A stretch of DNA of 64,000 bases from Austropuccinia psidii (GCA_023105745.1 JALGQZ010000019.1:2542001-2606000); one strand, 5' to 3'. Shown: positions 12,059 through 23,300, counted from the first letter of the stretch. Numbers and translations are program-made. Notes: a model not told the origin generated them from the letters alone.

Positions 12059-13424
12059 TGTCACAGGGGCTCTTGGAAGAAGAGGGCCTGGCACTCAGGA
12101 ATCAAGAACTCACTTGGAGGGCTCCAGAGATAAAAGAATAATAAGACTGAATTTCTTTAAGAAAGAATAAAGGGGAAAACAAGTATGCCAAAAGATGAGA
12201 TAATAAAAGATGAAGCCAATGGCCAAAGATAATAAAGAAGCCAAAAGCCAAGAAGCCAACCAAGTGAATCCTCAATTCACTGTTTCAACCTGCCAGAAAA
12301 GGAAATGGAATTAGTATAAGGATATGACCACCAATATCCACTGGACAGACGAGGAAATAAAAGAAAAGGGTGCTGAATGACTGACTTAAGATTATCAGTA
12401 TTAACTTTAATAAGGTAAAAGAAAATAAGGATAAAAATAAATCCACTATATTAATTAACTGGGGAAAAAGTCTCCAGGTGCTGAAAAGGTGGCCAGTATA
12501 TGTGAAAAGCTGAAAAGTTGATCCTGGAAGGTGGATCAATGACTGTATTGTCCGAATCGGGAAATACAGTTCTGGCCATCTTGAAATTTGAACTGTGTGA
12601 TGGAATTCCCACAGTGGAATAAGAAGTGGCCCAATTGGGCCAAGGCCATACAGGCTGATTGAATAAGGCCTGTACGGATGAATTGGGTTGTCCAAGGAGT
12701 ATTGAATACTTGATGTCTTGACAACTAATTGAATTTTGTAATACCTCTTGAGAATTGACCTTAGAATAATCCTGAATGAATTGTACCAGCCCAACTCCTG
12801 CAGATACAGGTGGTTGGGATCCTTGAATGATCTTCTGAATTACTGCCATGGATTGCCAGACTGATAAGCTGAAAAGTCCCCCTTCGAAATGGGCGTTGGA
12901 ATTATGGACCTTGAAATGGAAAGGTGGAATTGGGTCCTGAAAACGTCACCATTGGATTGCTGAGTAAAAATGGTGCATAATGGTATATAATACCATATAT
13001 GCACCACACCTGCAATCTTGAGTACGGAGTACATGAAGGAAAGGGAAGAATTCCCCTTAAGTTGAGGGAAATGCTTGTTGAGATGATTTGGTGGCCTCTG
13101 GTGGTTGCCAGAGGCCATGACGGTGAAGTTGGTCCATGGTGGTCCAGGGCCAAAAATGGGTCCTACGGGATTTGTGGCCAAAAATGGATCCAAGGTGTTT
13201 TTGGTCCAAATTGGGTCCAAGGGATTGGTGGCCAAAAAATGGCTCAGGTGGGCCCAATTGTGGTTTGGGACCCACCTGGCCTTGGGGGCTAGGTGGTTGC
13301 CCCCTTTGGCCCCTTTTGGCCTCATTGGATTAGGCCAAAAAGGGGCCTAATCCGCCTACGGCCCGCGGACCGTAGAAGCCATGGGGGGCCTAAATGGCCC
13401 AAAAAGGCCATTTAGGCCAAAACC
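12059..13424 (-). repeat. R2 5' LTR, truncated (1366 bp remain)
   Basis: Matches 3741-5100 of the 3' LTR and then stops abruptly in GGCCAAAACC. The remaining 349 bp (5101-5449 in the other copy) are missing and R3 follows. Sense-strand promoter landmarks: a TATA-like TATAC at about 12496-12500, then AGTTAATTAATATA at 12460-12447 as the probable start of the transcript. Confidence 0.9.
12447..12504 (-). promoter_or_regulatory. R2 core promoter and putative self-primer
   Basis: Sense strand: CACATATACTGG (TATA-like, about 12493-12504), then about 40 bases on, AGTTAATTAATATA (12460-12447), complementary to the primer site at 12044-12057. If transcription starts near 12460, the RNA 5' end can fold onto the primer site. 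The same motifs are conserved in the 3' LTR (about 4113-4126) and in the solo LTR near 29686. Confidence 0.5.
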
Positions 13425-13426
13425 AC

Positions 13427-13638
13427 TGTCACAGACGGTGGAACTGTGACCTATAGTACCAGAAAAAGATCAAGGAAATTCCACCTTGATCTTGTAGCCT
13501 TTTCTGCTCAGTTGTGATGATTGCGCAATCAAGCAACCTAGGGTCTAGTCATGGTGGTGGTGGGGGACCACCTGTTCCAACATGACCCTGAGTGGAGAGC
13601 TCAAGTGCTTGTTGATGGTTTCTGGCATCAATGTGACA
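13427..13638 (+). repeat. R3 5' LTR (212 bp)
   Basis: Starts TGTCACAGACGG, ends ATCAATGTGACA. A TATA box (CTATAGTACC, TATA at 13452) lies 31 bases before ACCTTGATCTT (13483-13493), the probable transcript start. That gives a U3 of only about 56 bp. An inverted repeat AAGATCAAGG (13466-13475) / CCTTGATCTT (13484-13493) spans the start point. Confidence 0.82.
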
Positions 13639-13866
13639 GAAGATCAAGGTTTACTGTCATGGGTGGATTTCACAATTGTGAGGGAGACACATTGCGAAAT
13701 TTGGGGGTTTCAAACCTGTTGGCAGAAAGGGCTTGGGAGTGATGACCCAACAACCCTTATGGCTCCTTATACCGGCCTGTTGTGTAGCTGATGCCCCTGA
13801 TTGGGACAGGGTTGCCCATCTGTGTTAGTGCACTTCGGGACACAGTGCTTCCTACCCCGGGGGTAC
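13639..13866 (+). other. R3 internal region
   Basis: 228 bp between the repeats. AAGATCAAGGTT (13640-13651) follows the LTR by one base and is complementary over 11 bases to LTR 13483-13493; it is the putative self-primed binding site. The right end ACCCCGGGGGTAC (13854-13866) is the likely polypurine tract. The frames are short and I recognise no domain, so it is treated as non-coding. Confidence 0.65.
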
Positions 13867-14078
13867 TGTCACAGACGGTGGAACTGTGACCTATAATACC
13901 AGAAAAAGATCAAGGAAATTCAACCTTGATCTTGTAGCCTTTTCTGCTCAGTTGTGATGATTGCGCAATCAAGCAACCTAGGGTCTAGTCATGGTGGTGG
14001 TGGGGGACCACCTGTTCCAACATGACCCTGAGTGGAGAGCTCGAGTGCTTGTTGATGGTTTCTGGCATCAATGTGACA
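13867..14078 (+). repeat. R3 3' LTR (212 bp)
   Basis: Same length as the 5' copy with three visible substitutions (TATAG/TATAA, TTCCACC/TTCAACC, CTCAAG/CTCGAG), so about 98.6% identical. Its final TGTGACA is directly followed by AAGAT, the target duplication that belongs to R2. Confidence 0.82.
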
Positions 14079-14083
14079 AAGAT

Positions 14084-14273
14084 TAGCGTCCAATATTCCA
14101 AAAGGGTGAATATTATTACTGGCACTACTACATTGCACACCTTCTATTGGTAAGAGATGGTTTTTCAATTGAGGAGTTATAATTTGAATGTATTCTTTGC
14201 CTACAAAAGTGCAAAATGCTCCTGTGTCCAAAATGACCTTTGCCTCAACATCATTCATCAGGATTGATTTAAT
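14084..14273 (-). pseudogene. R1 aspartic protease, N-terminal part
   Basis: Reads VKVILDTGAFCTFVGKEY-like residues with the protease motif DTGA intact, the only canonical copy among the five alpha/beta/gamma proteases here. It is cut off at 14083 by the R2 insertion and continues at 3735 leftwards. Same frame as the gag fragment on its right. Confidence 0.8.
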
Positions 14274-15913
14274 TCAAGATTCTCCAGAATTGTATCCTTT
14301 TCCTATAGCAGGTTTAGTCTTACACATTCTGAAATAATGGATGATAATCAGGCTATAGAAATCTTCACCGTATTGTGGCAAGTGAGTATGAAATTCAGTT
14401 ACTTCAAAGAAAGCTGTAATGTTTTCAATAGGATGCTCCTCTGCTGGTGTGTCATCAGATATTGCAGAATCTTGGTCAGATTCTTCTTTTTCTTCAGCAC
14501 ACAAAGCCTCTTCAATGACTTTGAATTCATTCACTTTAGTATTTTTGGTGCAAGTGTTGGTTAGATGTGAGGTACTTCCACATTTATTACACTTCAAGAT
14601 AGGTATTTCAGGTCTTCTATCCTGTTTAGAAGTCTTTAAGAGCATTTTAGACTCCATAGGGCTTCTACTCCAGGTCTTACCAACTATTGTCCTAGTAATG
14701 ATATCTTTCATTGCATGAGAATAGTCCTCTGTTGAACAGGGCTCTACAAATCTGCACTTGGGTGCATTTTCTAGTTCTCCTCCACATTTTATCAATATTT
14801 TGATATTAATTATTGTGTCAGATATGTCTGGGTTTAAGTAAGATAATCTGTCTTTTTGTTTTAGGAACCAAGTAAGTGGTTTATCCTTCTCTGAGATAAA
14901 GATGGCACTTTCAAAAGCATTTTCCATTTTAAATATCCATGAATCTTTTTCCCATTTTGTGATTATTCAAAATTTCTTCCAAGACAAATCATGTGTCACA
15001 TTTTCTTGTCTCATCTTGTAATACCATTTCTTTTAATTTCTGGTAAACAAGGAGTGCAATTTAGCGACTATCATTTCATCAGGTATATGAAAATCTTCTT
15101 TCAACGTATCAATTGTTCTAATGCACTCAATATGGTTATATTCACCTTTACCAGAGAGGGCTGGCCATTGTTCCAGTTTAGGAATATCTCTTGCAGAGAT
15201 TACATTTTCTCCTATAAAGGGGTCAAAATTTGTTTCACAGAGAGTTTTTCTTCAGTTAAATGTGTAGAATATCTGGGAATATGTGACTTCGGTTCATAAT
15301 TCTTATGAATTTGTGTCACTTGTGCAATCATCTCATCCTTTGAGTTATGTCTTTCACTTTCACTTCTTTCCAAATGTGTGACAAAAATATTTGTATTATC
15401 AACTATTTCTAAAACATGTTATTTCACACTTTTAGGTTGGTCATCAATGTGATTTTCCACTTCATCATTATTTACTTGAAATTTTCTCTCAACTCTATCA
15501 CAGATGTTGGAAGTTGACACAAGTCTTGAATTGTTCACTTTACACCATTCAGCAAAGGTTCTGAAATTGTTTCTTAAGTAAATAATATTTGATGTTAATT
15601 TATTTAACTCTTAATTTAATTTACCAAGTTAGAAATCAATACTAGCTTTGATGTATTTCATCAAATATATTATTTGCATCAAAAGTTCTGTTAGTTCTTT
15701 CCTTCTTTTTGGCTGTGAGCTCCATAAGGGTCTGGCCCCATTTAATACACTGTCCATGGCTGAAGGCTCCAAGTTGGGGATCTTGTATCCTTGTGGGTAA
15801 GATGTGTGACGATTTCTTTTGCCTTTTCCCTTTCCTTGATTTCTCTTGGGACCTCTTGGCTTCTTCTGAGGTCCTTTGGGCTTGTGTTTGGAAACCTCTG
15901 GAGCTGGTTGATG
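14274..15913 (-). pseudogene. R1 Gag (capsid and zinc knuckle), degraded
   Basis: The main open part, 14274-14927 (217 codons), matches the R5 Gag C-terminal half. It includes the TWFLKQKDRLS and CGGELE blocks and an intact C-X2-C-X4-H-X4-C knuckle (CNKCGSTSHLTNTC), followed by an acidic stretch rich in E and D. Upstream to 15913 is the N-terminal part in several broken frames. Around 15642-15917 two frames are open over the same bases: a glutamine/serine-rich one and a lysine/glycine-rich one. R4 interrupts the gene at 15919. Confidence 0.8.
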
Positions 15914-15918
15914 CCACT

Positions 15919-16711
15919 TGTGAGCCTTAGAGGTATTTTTATATACCCACAGGACCACAAAAGAGAAATTAAAATACAAATATAAATAAAATAAATTTAT
16001 TTATATTATAAAGATAAAAATATAAATACAAATTTATATTTAAAAATGAAAATTTAATTATAATTTAAAAATAAAATTACAATAAAATTTAAAATTATGA
16101 AAATTCATTTTTACTTGTAAAAATTAAGTAAAAATGAATTTTTAATAAAAGTTATGAAATTAAAATATTTTTGGTAAAACTTTATATAAAATATATTATA
16201 GCTTTTTATCCAATAAATAAAAATATAGAATTTATTTCACCATTTGATTCCTTATAAAAAATTAGCTGGGGTCACCTCTGAGTGAAATTTTTGTAGCTCA
16301 ACTCTAAATAAGCTTAAATTAAGTTCTCAGTATTTTCAACACAAAAATTGAAAATCCTCAAAACTTTAATTTAATTCACACCACATGTGGTGTCAACCAT
16401 CAATTTTTGTGTTAAAAGTGAGTTGTTGTGTTTAGCTTAGAAGTTATGAGGAATTGAAGTGTTTTCAATTGAATTCAATTGAAATGTCAAAATGTTTGCA
16501 TGTATTACATGTGTGAACTTTGATTTACATATGAGGTATCAATTATTACTGTATTGTACTGTACAATTCAATTGAATTACATATGTAAGCTACAAGTATA
16601 ATACATGATGAGGAATTAAAGGAAAAAATAAATTGGAAATATTAAAATTGGGGGAAAGGAACTCTAGTTCTAAGGGGGAGCCAGACCCCCACATTCCTTC
16701 CTGACAGGCAT
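15919..16711 (+). repeat. R4 5' LTR, first part
   Basis: Starts TGTGAGCCTTAGAGGTAT and ends at GACAGGCAT, where R5 is inserted; continues at 27007. GGCAT (16707-16711) is the R5 target duplication. Contains a perfect 16-bp palindrome ACACCACATGTGGTGT at 16378-16393, also present in the 3' LTR and in R8. Confidence 0.9.
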
Positions 16712-18635
16712 TATAAGATGTGACTATGAAGCTGGTGATAATATTACTATTAATCAACAGTACTATGTCTGTTCTTATGAAATATAATAATAAGATATTA
16801 TTATAACCACAATTAAATAATTAAAAAATTATTTCTTTCACGTGTTAAACACTACTAGTGATTTTAACAGTGAGCAAGTAATTGTCTACAAGAATCAATT
16901 ACAAGAAGATTTTAATAATAAAAACTTCTTTTATTAAAATAATAAAATTATTTTGATATATATATATCTTTTGCAAGAATAATTATAATGATAATTCTTG
17001 AAGAAAGCTAATTTTAGAGAAAAACTTTGAGAATTAAAAATAAATCACTCACTAATATTCCAAAGAACTTATTGAAAGATAAAGTAGAGAGATATGACGT
17101 AGAATTGTGGATTTAAGGATCAAAGATGGATTTAAAGCAGTATTAAAACAATATATAGTTGGATTCTATGATTTCACGTCTTTCTGGTTGATTCTGAAAG
17201 ACTTAAAACACTTAAGAATAGCTGTAATGAATACTTACTTGTTGGTAATAATGGTTTAAAATGATAATAAGATGATGATCTGGAAAAAAACAGAAAGAGG
17301 AGGCCTCTTTTAAGTCAACAACAGCCCACAGAGGTGTGCCATGGAGCAAACTGAAAAAACAGTGAGTGAGAAAACAATAAACCTTTTTGGATTATTGATT
17401 GCATCATCTGTTGTCACATAAGATTATCATAATTAGTTAATTGATGCTTTTACGTGACTACCAACCCCAATATGGTTAAGAATAAAAGGAGTAACATCTG
17501 TAAATCTTCTTCTATTCCAAAATAATCATTGATTTCTCAAAGTTATAAATTTTATTGCCAATTTCATCACAGGATGTAATTACTGTGAATTTTTGAAGAT
17601 TCAGTGTTTCACGTAGAATGGTCAAAAATGGACTGTAATTAAATGTTTAGTTTTACTAGTAAAACTGTAATTCTTCTTGGTTGTACTATAGTTAATACAG
17701 CTCTCCATTAGTCCTGAAAGTTTCAGAAGGAGTCATTAAGAATTGTATTTTTAATGAATTTTTGAAGTTTTTACCTCATTTCTACATAGAATTGCAAATA
17801 TCAGTGTTTCACTGGTTGCTATGAGGTAAATCAATGGATACAAGTCCAAAAAGGGTTTTAATTACTCTTTTGGGGTTTATCCATGGAAATTCATTAAGAA
17901 TTGATGTGGCTACAGGAGTCTAAGTAGCTCTTTACCTCCTTGGCATGTCAAAATAGCAGGTTATTTGCTATTTTCTTAAGATTTACAGTAGTTGTGACAT
18001 GGTAACCAAGCTCCCAAAAGGCTCTAGTTTACCAATTAGGCCAAGATCAGCCATGGATCCAAGATTTGGAGCTTTCCACGCCTTTGAGGCCTCAGAAGTT
18101 GGGTACCCTGGCTCTCTTCCATGTCTTTTGTCCCCCTTGCTTATTTTTTACGTCAAAATAGTAATTTAAGCTTAAAGTGAGATATCCACTATGGGTGTAC
18201 CAAAAGTCCATGTAAGAATACCATGATATTAAGTGCTCAAAACATGCATAACACTATTCTTAGTGTATATGTAACATGGGATTTCTCACTTTCCCATTAT
18301 TTTGGCATGAAATTAAGAAAAACAAAAGTTTTCACAGATCTTTTATGTGGTATTGATGATGTGGTATTGAAGTATTTTCCATTTTACCACCTCAAAGAGT
18401 TAATTTGAGCTTATTCACTCTATGGAGCTACCCTAGGTGAATTTTGGTGTAGAAACCAAATCTGGCCTCAAATCCATGGATTTACTTACTCAATAAAAAG
18501 TTATTCATCTTTTCTGAAATCCAAAATAATGAATTTTGGATATATGCATGACTTATGAGTTATGCATAATCCAAAATTTCTTTTTAAGATAATTGTGGCC
18601 TATTTGGGTATGTAAGATATACTTCAAGGCTCACA
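16712..18635 (-). repeat. R5 3' LTR (1924 bp)
   Basis: Plus-strand ends are TATAAGATG (normally TGTAAGATG) and GGCTCACA. Matches 25077-27001 with a few percent divergence. In element sense it begins TGTGAGCC, like the beta and gamma LTRs. Confidence 0.92.
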
Positions 18636-18653
18636 TTCCCTCCCACCAAAAAA
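18636..18653 (-). other. R5 polypurine tract
   Basis: Sense strand TTTTTTGGTGGGAGGGAA immediately before the 3' LTR start TGTGAGCC. The same GGGAGGGAA or GGGGGAAA form precedes the 3' LTRs of R4, R8 and R6. Confidence 0.8.
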
Positions 18654-18778
18654 TAAAATTTTACTACAATTTTATCAATGATAGAAATAATAAAAAGCCC
18701 CAAAGGGGGGTTAATGTCCACTGTCCAACCTCTTTACATTACTCAGATAAAGTAATTTAAAGCACATTTGTAGACATA

Positions 18779-20435
18779 TTCAGGTTTGTGGCCTTCTTTC
18801 ATTTCTAAATCTTCTCAAGAGTTTATCTGAGTCAGGTATATCTGATTCTGCCAGTCATTCATCTTCATGTACTGGATTTCTATATCTGACAAGATATTCT
18901 CTCTGATTCTAACCCCTAAGTCTCCTTTCTTCATTGACTTTCTTTATCTTTTTGTCTTGATTCTGTTCCACTGGTGGTACAGTTAAAGGAGCTGGGTTCC
19001 TTAGAGGAAACAATTCTTTATCATCTGGTTGGTAATGTTTTATCAAGCTGACTGGAAACGTGGGGTGTTTGGTTTCCAATTCACCACTCAATTCCACTTG
19101 AACTGCATTGGTTCCATGTAAGGCAACAATAACAAAAGGTCCTACATAAGAATCTTTAAGTTTCTTTGGGCCTTTGATATTATTAAAATTCAAGGTTGAA
19201 ACTAGAACTAAGTCCCCTACTTTGAAGTCTGGTACTTTATGACTCTTGTCCCACTTCTGTTTTGCATAATCAAAAGCATCATCCATACTTTGTTTTGCAT
19301 GATGTTTTACTTTATCAAGCCTTATCTTGAAGCTGGAAGCTGTAGGATGAATGTCAATCAAGTCTTTTCTCAGTGTGTCTGCTGGGAGTCTTGGATTCCA
19401 TCCTTTTTCTAACATAGCAGCAGTTTGTCCTGTGGAAGAATGGACTGATTTCTTGTATGCCAATTCTAGTGCAGGTATCAGAGTGCACCAGTCATGGGTA
19501 AAGCCATCTGAGTCTTTGAATTCTAACCCATAAGCAAAAAATCTCCTGATCATGTCTTCTAAAGTTTGAATCATCCTCTCTGCTAGCCCATCTGTCTGAG
19601 GGTGATATGCTGTAGAGAATGATAACTTAGTCCCAAACAATCTATAAAGATTGGTCCAAAGTGCAGATGTGAACTTGCGATATCTGTCACTTATTATATT
19701 CTTAAATAATACTGTATGAGAAATAACTCTACTCCATAGAAGAAGATCTGTGTCCATAGCAGTGTCATCTTTATTACATGGTAAGAATATGGGAGTCTTG
19801 CTATATCTGTCTACAATGACTAAACAAGAATTATAACTTTTGTCACCACTTGGAGGAAGTGCTGTGACCCAACCCATGTGAACAACTTCCCATGGGGATT
19901 TTGGTTCTTGAATATGGATCATAAGTCCAAATTTCTTGCCTGTACTCCTGTTTACTTTTTGGCATCTTTCACAGGTATGGCAATATTCAATGGTTTCTTT
20001 TCTCCAAGATGGCCACCATGCACAGTTCTTTACTTTTTCAAGTTTTCTGTCCTCTGACAGGTGTCCAGAGTAGATGCTATCATGGCATTCATGAAGAATT
20101 GTATTGATAAGCAATCCGCTGCATAATGTCATTACACAAGAATGTTTGGTTCTGTGGTAAATAATCCCATCAAACAAGTGAAATCTCCCTTCAGAATAGG
20201 AATTTCTCCAAACTTCATCTAGTTCATTGACCAAAGATGTATCTTTGCAGTCTTTATCTAACAAAGGAGTCAAGATATGGCAATTCTTGTCTTGCTTATG
20301 AGATTCTCTGACCTCTTCAAAGAATTCAGTCCCAATATCAGTTATATTAATCCCTTCAATTGGAATCTGTGGTTCAGCTTCCAAGGGTACATAAGCTGGG
20401 TTATCAGGAGTGTTGGCTAATGCCCACCTGCTAAG
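18779..20435 (-). pseudogene. R5 integrase with chromodomain-like tail
   Basis: The longest open segment is 18909-20384 (491 codons). The zinc module is H101, H108, C138, C141. The catalytic core keeps D233 and E269 with exactly 35 residues between, but the first aspartate is Gly171 (VHMGWVT; R8 has VHMDWVT). A GPF block is at 415-417. Beyond a stop at 18909 the frame continues to about 18779 with residues REYLVRY and LLRRFR, resembling a diverged chromodomain end. Normally this inserts the element into the chromosome; this copy cannot, given the lost Asp and stops. Confidence 0.88.
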
Positions 20436-20822
20436 TCAATCAGCATTCTTGTGAATGTTTCCTACTTTGTGGACTATAGTCATGTTTCCTCTATATTCCT
20501 GAATGGCTCTTTTCCATCTCAACATGTTTTTGTTGGGAGTTTTCATGTTAAGAAGTGATTTTACTGTATTACAGTCAGTTATCACTCCAAAAACCCTTCC
20601 ATCAAGATAATAGTGTAATTTCTCAAGTGCCCATACCAAACATAAGCACTCCATTTGGCTTGCACCATATCTGGCTTCTGTTGGTTTTATTTGCCTTGAG
20701 ATATAACATACTGGTCCCTCTGTAGGTTTGTCATCAATAATTTGGACTTGATGTAGGGCTGCCCCCAATCCATCTCCGCATGCATCAATGTACAACTTAA
20801 AAGGAATATTCCAGTCAGGCAT
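20436..20822 (-). pseudogene. R5 RNase H domain
   Basis: 128 codons open, with [13 protein letters not shown] (first catalytic Asp), the [21 protein letters not shown] block and [11 protein letters not shown] (third Asp). The domain normally removes template RNA during reverse transcription. In-frame stops bound it at both ends: one precedes 20822 in the RT connection and one ends it at 20436 before the integrase linker. Confidence 0.85.
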
Positions 20823-21836
20823 GAGGAGTAAAGGTGCTTCTGTAAGATCTTTCTTTATCTTCTCCTAAGCTTTAATTCTCTCCTGTGTCATATCAAATAA
20901 AGTCTGTTGATCACAGATTCTATATAGTGACTTGGCTAGAATTGCAAAGTCTTTTGAATGTTGCCTATAATTACTGGCAAACCCAAGAAAAGACATCATT
21001 TCTTTTTTATTCTAGGGTATTGGCTTAAGTAACACTGCTGCTACTTTGTTTTTGTCAATACCCAAGCTTAAAACAGAAACAGTATGTCCTAATGCTTTGA
21101 GTTCTTCAAAACCAAAATTGCATTTCTTAAGTGAAATTTTCATGTTCACTTCTGCAACCATGTGAAGGACTCTTGCAAGTCTTTCAAGGTGCAAAGACCA
21201 TGAATCAGACCATATGATAATATCATCAATATAAATGATAAGCCATCCTTCAGACAATTCTTTGGGAAAGATTGTGTTCATCATTCTTTGATAATGAGAT
21301 TGAGCATTTTTAATGCCAAATGGCATCCTAAGATACTCATAAATACCACAGTGAGTGATAATTCAAAGTAATTTCTTAGCTTTAGGCGTCAAAACATTCT
21401 GATGAAAACCTTTCAATGCATCCATTGATGTTATCTACTTGGCTTTAGACAATTGAGTCAAGGTCTCTTGAATTCTAGGGATTGGATACCTATCTGGAAC
21501 TGTGGAGGTATTCAATTCTCTTAAATTTCGCACCATTCTTGACTTATCATTATGCCAGGCAATAATAACAGGTGTTGTTACTTCAACTTCCTCATTATGG
21601 CCTACTTTCCTTAGTACACCAAGTTGGATTTACTCTTGGATATGTTTTTCCAACGTCTCTCTAGCTCTGCGACTGGCTGGATAAGCTGGTCCTCTAAGTA
21701 CTGGAGGATATGGTCTGTCAATATTAAGAGTAATATCATCTTCATGTCCCCTTATAGCACCTAATGGTTCATTATCAGAGGCAAATGCCTTACTGTATGT
21801 GTATAACACATTAATAAGTTCATTCCTCATTTTTGG
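20823..21836 (-). pseudogene. R5 reverse transcriptase
   Basis: Same frame as the neighbouring domains but split by stops. The segment 21012-21326 (104 codons) has [15 protein letters not shown] and the catalytic YIDD at 21225-21236, then the [18 protein letters not shown] connection. The segment 21630-21830 holds the N-terminal approach (GHEDDITLNIDRPYPPVLR). The stretch between contains the fingers region with several stop codons. Confidence 0.85.
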
Positions 21837-23300
21837 TTATAATAATGGATTAATTTGTGCTTCAACAATTTGATTAGACAAGAATTCATCTTTATAGGTA
21901 TCCTTAACAGAAGATACCACAGATATTTGTTTTGGCATATTGGAAAAAGCAAATTTTTGTCTTTTGTTATCCCCAATTGTGAAATATCTGTCTTTATGGT
22001 TATTGACATCAATACCATAAGTATTCAAGTAATCATTTCCAAGAATGATGTGCTGAGATGTGTAATTATCCATTACCACAATCTCAGTTTTCATCCTCAC
22101 ACTTCCTGCTGGGTGTGAAAATACAAGATTAGTGTCTAATATACCCAAGGGGTACATATTGTTACTGGCACTACTAAATTGTACACCCTCTATTGGTAAT
22201 AGATGGTTTTTCCATTCAGGAAGTATAATTTGGAGATAATCTTTGCCTACACAAGTGCAAAATGCCCCTAAATCAAAGTTTACTTTGGCTTCAATATCAC
22301 TCATCAAAACTGATGTGATACAGGATGCTCCAGCAGTGTGACCCTTTCCTCTAGCAGGTTTCGTTTTACACATTCTGGCATCTTGGATATTGATCAGGTT
22401 GCAGCAATCTTCACTGTACTTTAGTAAGTGGGTATGGACTTCTGTGACCTCAAAGAAAGCTGTAATGTTTTCAATGGGATAGTCCTCCACTGGTGTATCT
22501 TCAGAGACTGCAGAATCTTGATCAGACTCTTCTTTCTCTTCAGTACACTGAATTTCTTCAATGACCTGAACTTCATTGATTTTTGTCTTTTTGGTGCAAG
22601 TGTTTGCTAAATGTGAAGTACTTCCACATTTATGAAACTTCAAGACAGGTCTTTCTGGTCTTTTATCCTCTCTGGGAATCTTTGGGATCATCTTGGATGC
22701 CATAGGGATTCTAGTCCAAGTTTTACCAATTATTGTTCTGGTAATGATATCTTCCATTGCATTAATGCAGTCCTCTGTTGAACAGGGCTCTAAACATCTG
22801 CTTTTGATAGCATGTTCCAGTTCTCCTCCACACTCTCTTAATATCTTCATATTAATCATAGTGTCAGACATCTCTGGGTGTAAAGCAGATAATCTGTCTT
22901 TTTGTTTGAAGAACCAAGTAAGTGGTTTATCTTTTTCTGAGTTAAAAATGGCACTTTCAAAAGAATTTTCCATTTTAAAACTCCAAGAATTGTTGGCCCA
23001 TTTGGTAATCACTTCAGATTTCCACCAAGACCAATCATGTTTTCCATGATCCATCCTCATCTTGTAATACCATCTCTTTGCAGTCCTGGTAAAGAGAGAG
23101 TGTAACTTCCCCACTATGATTTCATCAGGTATATTAAAGTCTTCTTGCAACATATCAATAGTCCTGATGGACTCAATATGGTTATATTCTCCTTCACCAG
23201 AGAATTTTGGCCATTCTTCTAATTTGGGAATATCTTTGACAGAGACAACATTTTCTCCTAGAAGTGGAGTAAAACTCCCTTTAACAGAAAGTTTCTCTTA
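21837..23300 (-). pseudogene. R5 Gag capsid, zinc knuckle and protease
   Basis: 438 codons are open from 23153. Capsid-type residues come first (IPDEIIVGKLHSLF, RWYYKMR, WWKSEVITKW), then the zinc knuckle FHKCGSTSHLANTC, where the first cysteine has become Phe. An acidic linker follows (EEKEESDQD), then the protease with NFDLGAF where the family has DTGA, so the protease is probably dead. The segment is separated from the upstream gag part by a single in-frame TAA at 23298-23300. Confidence 0.87.

Larger units (their letters stand above)
3741..14078 (-). mobile_element. R2: intact chromovirus (Ty3/gypsy, delta family)
   Basis: A full-length minus-strand retrotransposon of 10.3 kb including R3. 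From its 5' end: 5' LTR (right), leader with self-complementary primer site, gag, a -1 frameshift site, pol, polypurine tract and 3' LTR (left). It interrupts the R1 protease and is flanked by the 5-bp duplication AAGAT. The two LTRs differ by few substitutions plus two short indels and both ORFs are open, so the insertion is recent. Its LTR ends are TGTCACAACC...CCCTGTGACA. The outer 349 bp of the 5' LTR are replaced by R3. Confidence 0.93.
13427..14078 (+). mobile_element. R3: terminal-repeat miniature retrotransposon (TRIM-like)
   Basis: 652 bp: two 212-bp direct repeats (13427-13638 and 13867-14078, three differences seen) flank a 228-bp internal region without a credible ORF. The repeats have LTR ends (TGTCACAG...TGTGACA). 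The internal region begins with a primer site complementary to the LTR and ends with a purine-rich GGGGGTAC. Size, structure and lack of genes fit a TRIM. Its termini and polypurine end match R2, so R2-type enzymes probably mobilise it. It sits in R2's 5' LTR; the sequence beyond it is R1, because the outer part of that LTR is gone. Confidence 0.8.

Noticed and set aside
13427..13638. R3 repeats as a simple tandem duplication rather than LTRs.
   Set aside because: Equal 212-bp length, TG...CA ends, TATA box, adjacent primer-like and purine-rich sites together fit LTRs far better.
13551..13791. Short ORFs across the first R3 repeat and internal region.
   Set aside because: They cross from the LTR into the internal part, have no domain, and the element has the structure of a non-coding TRIM.
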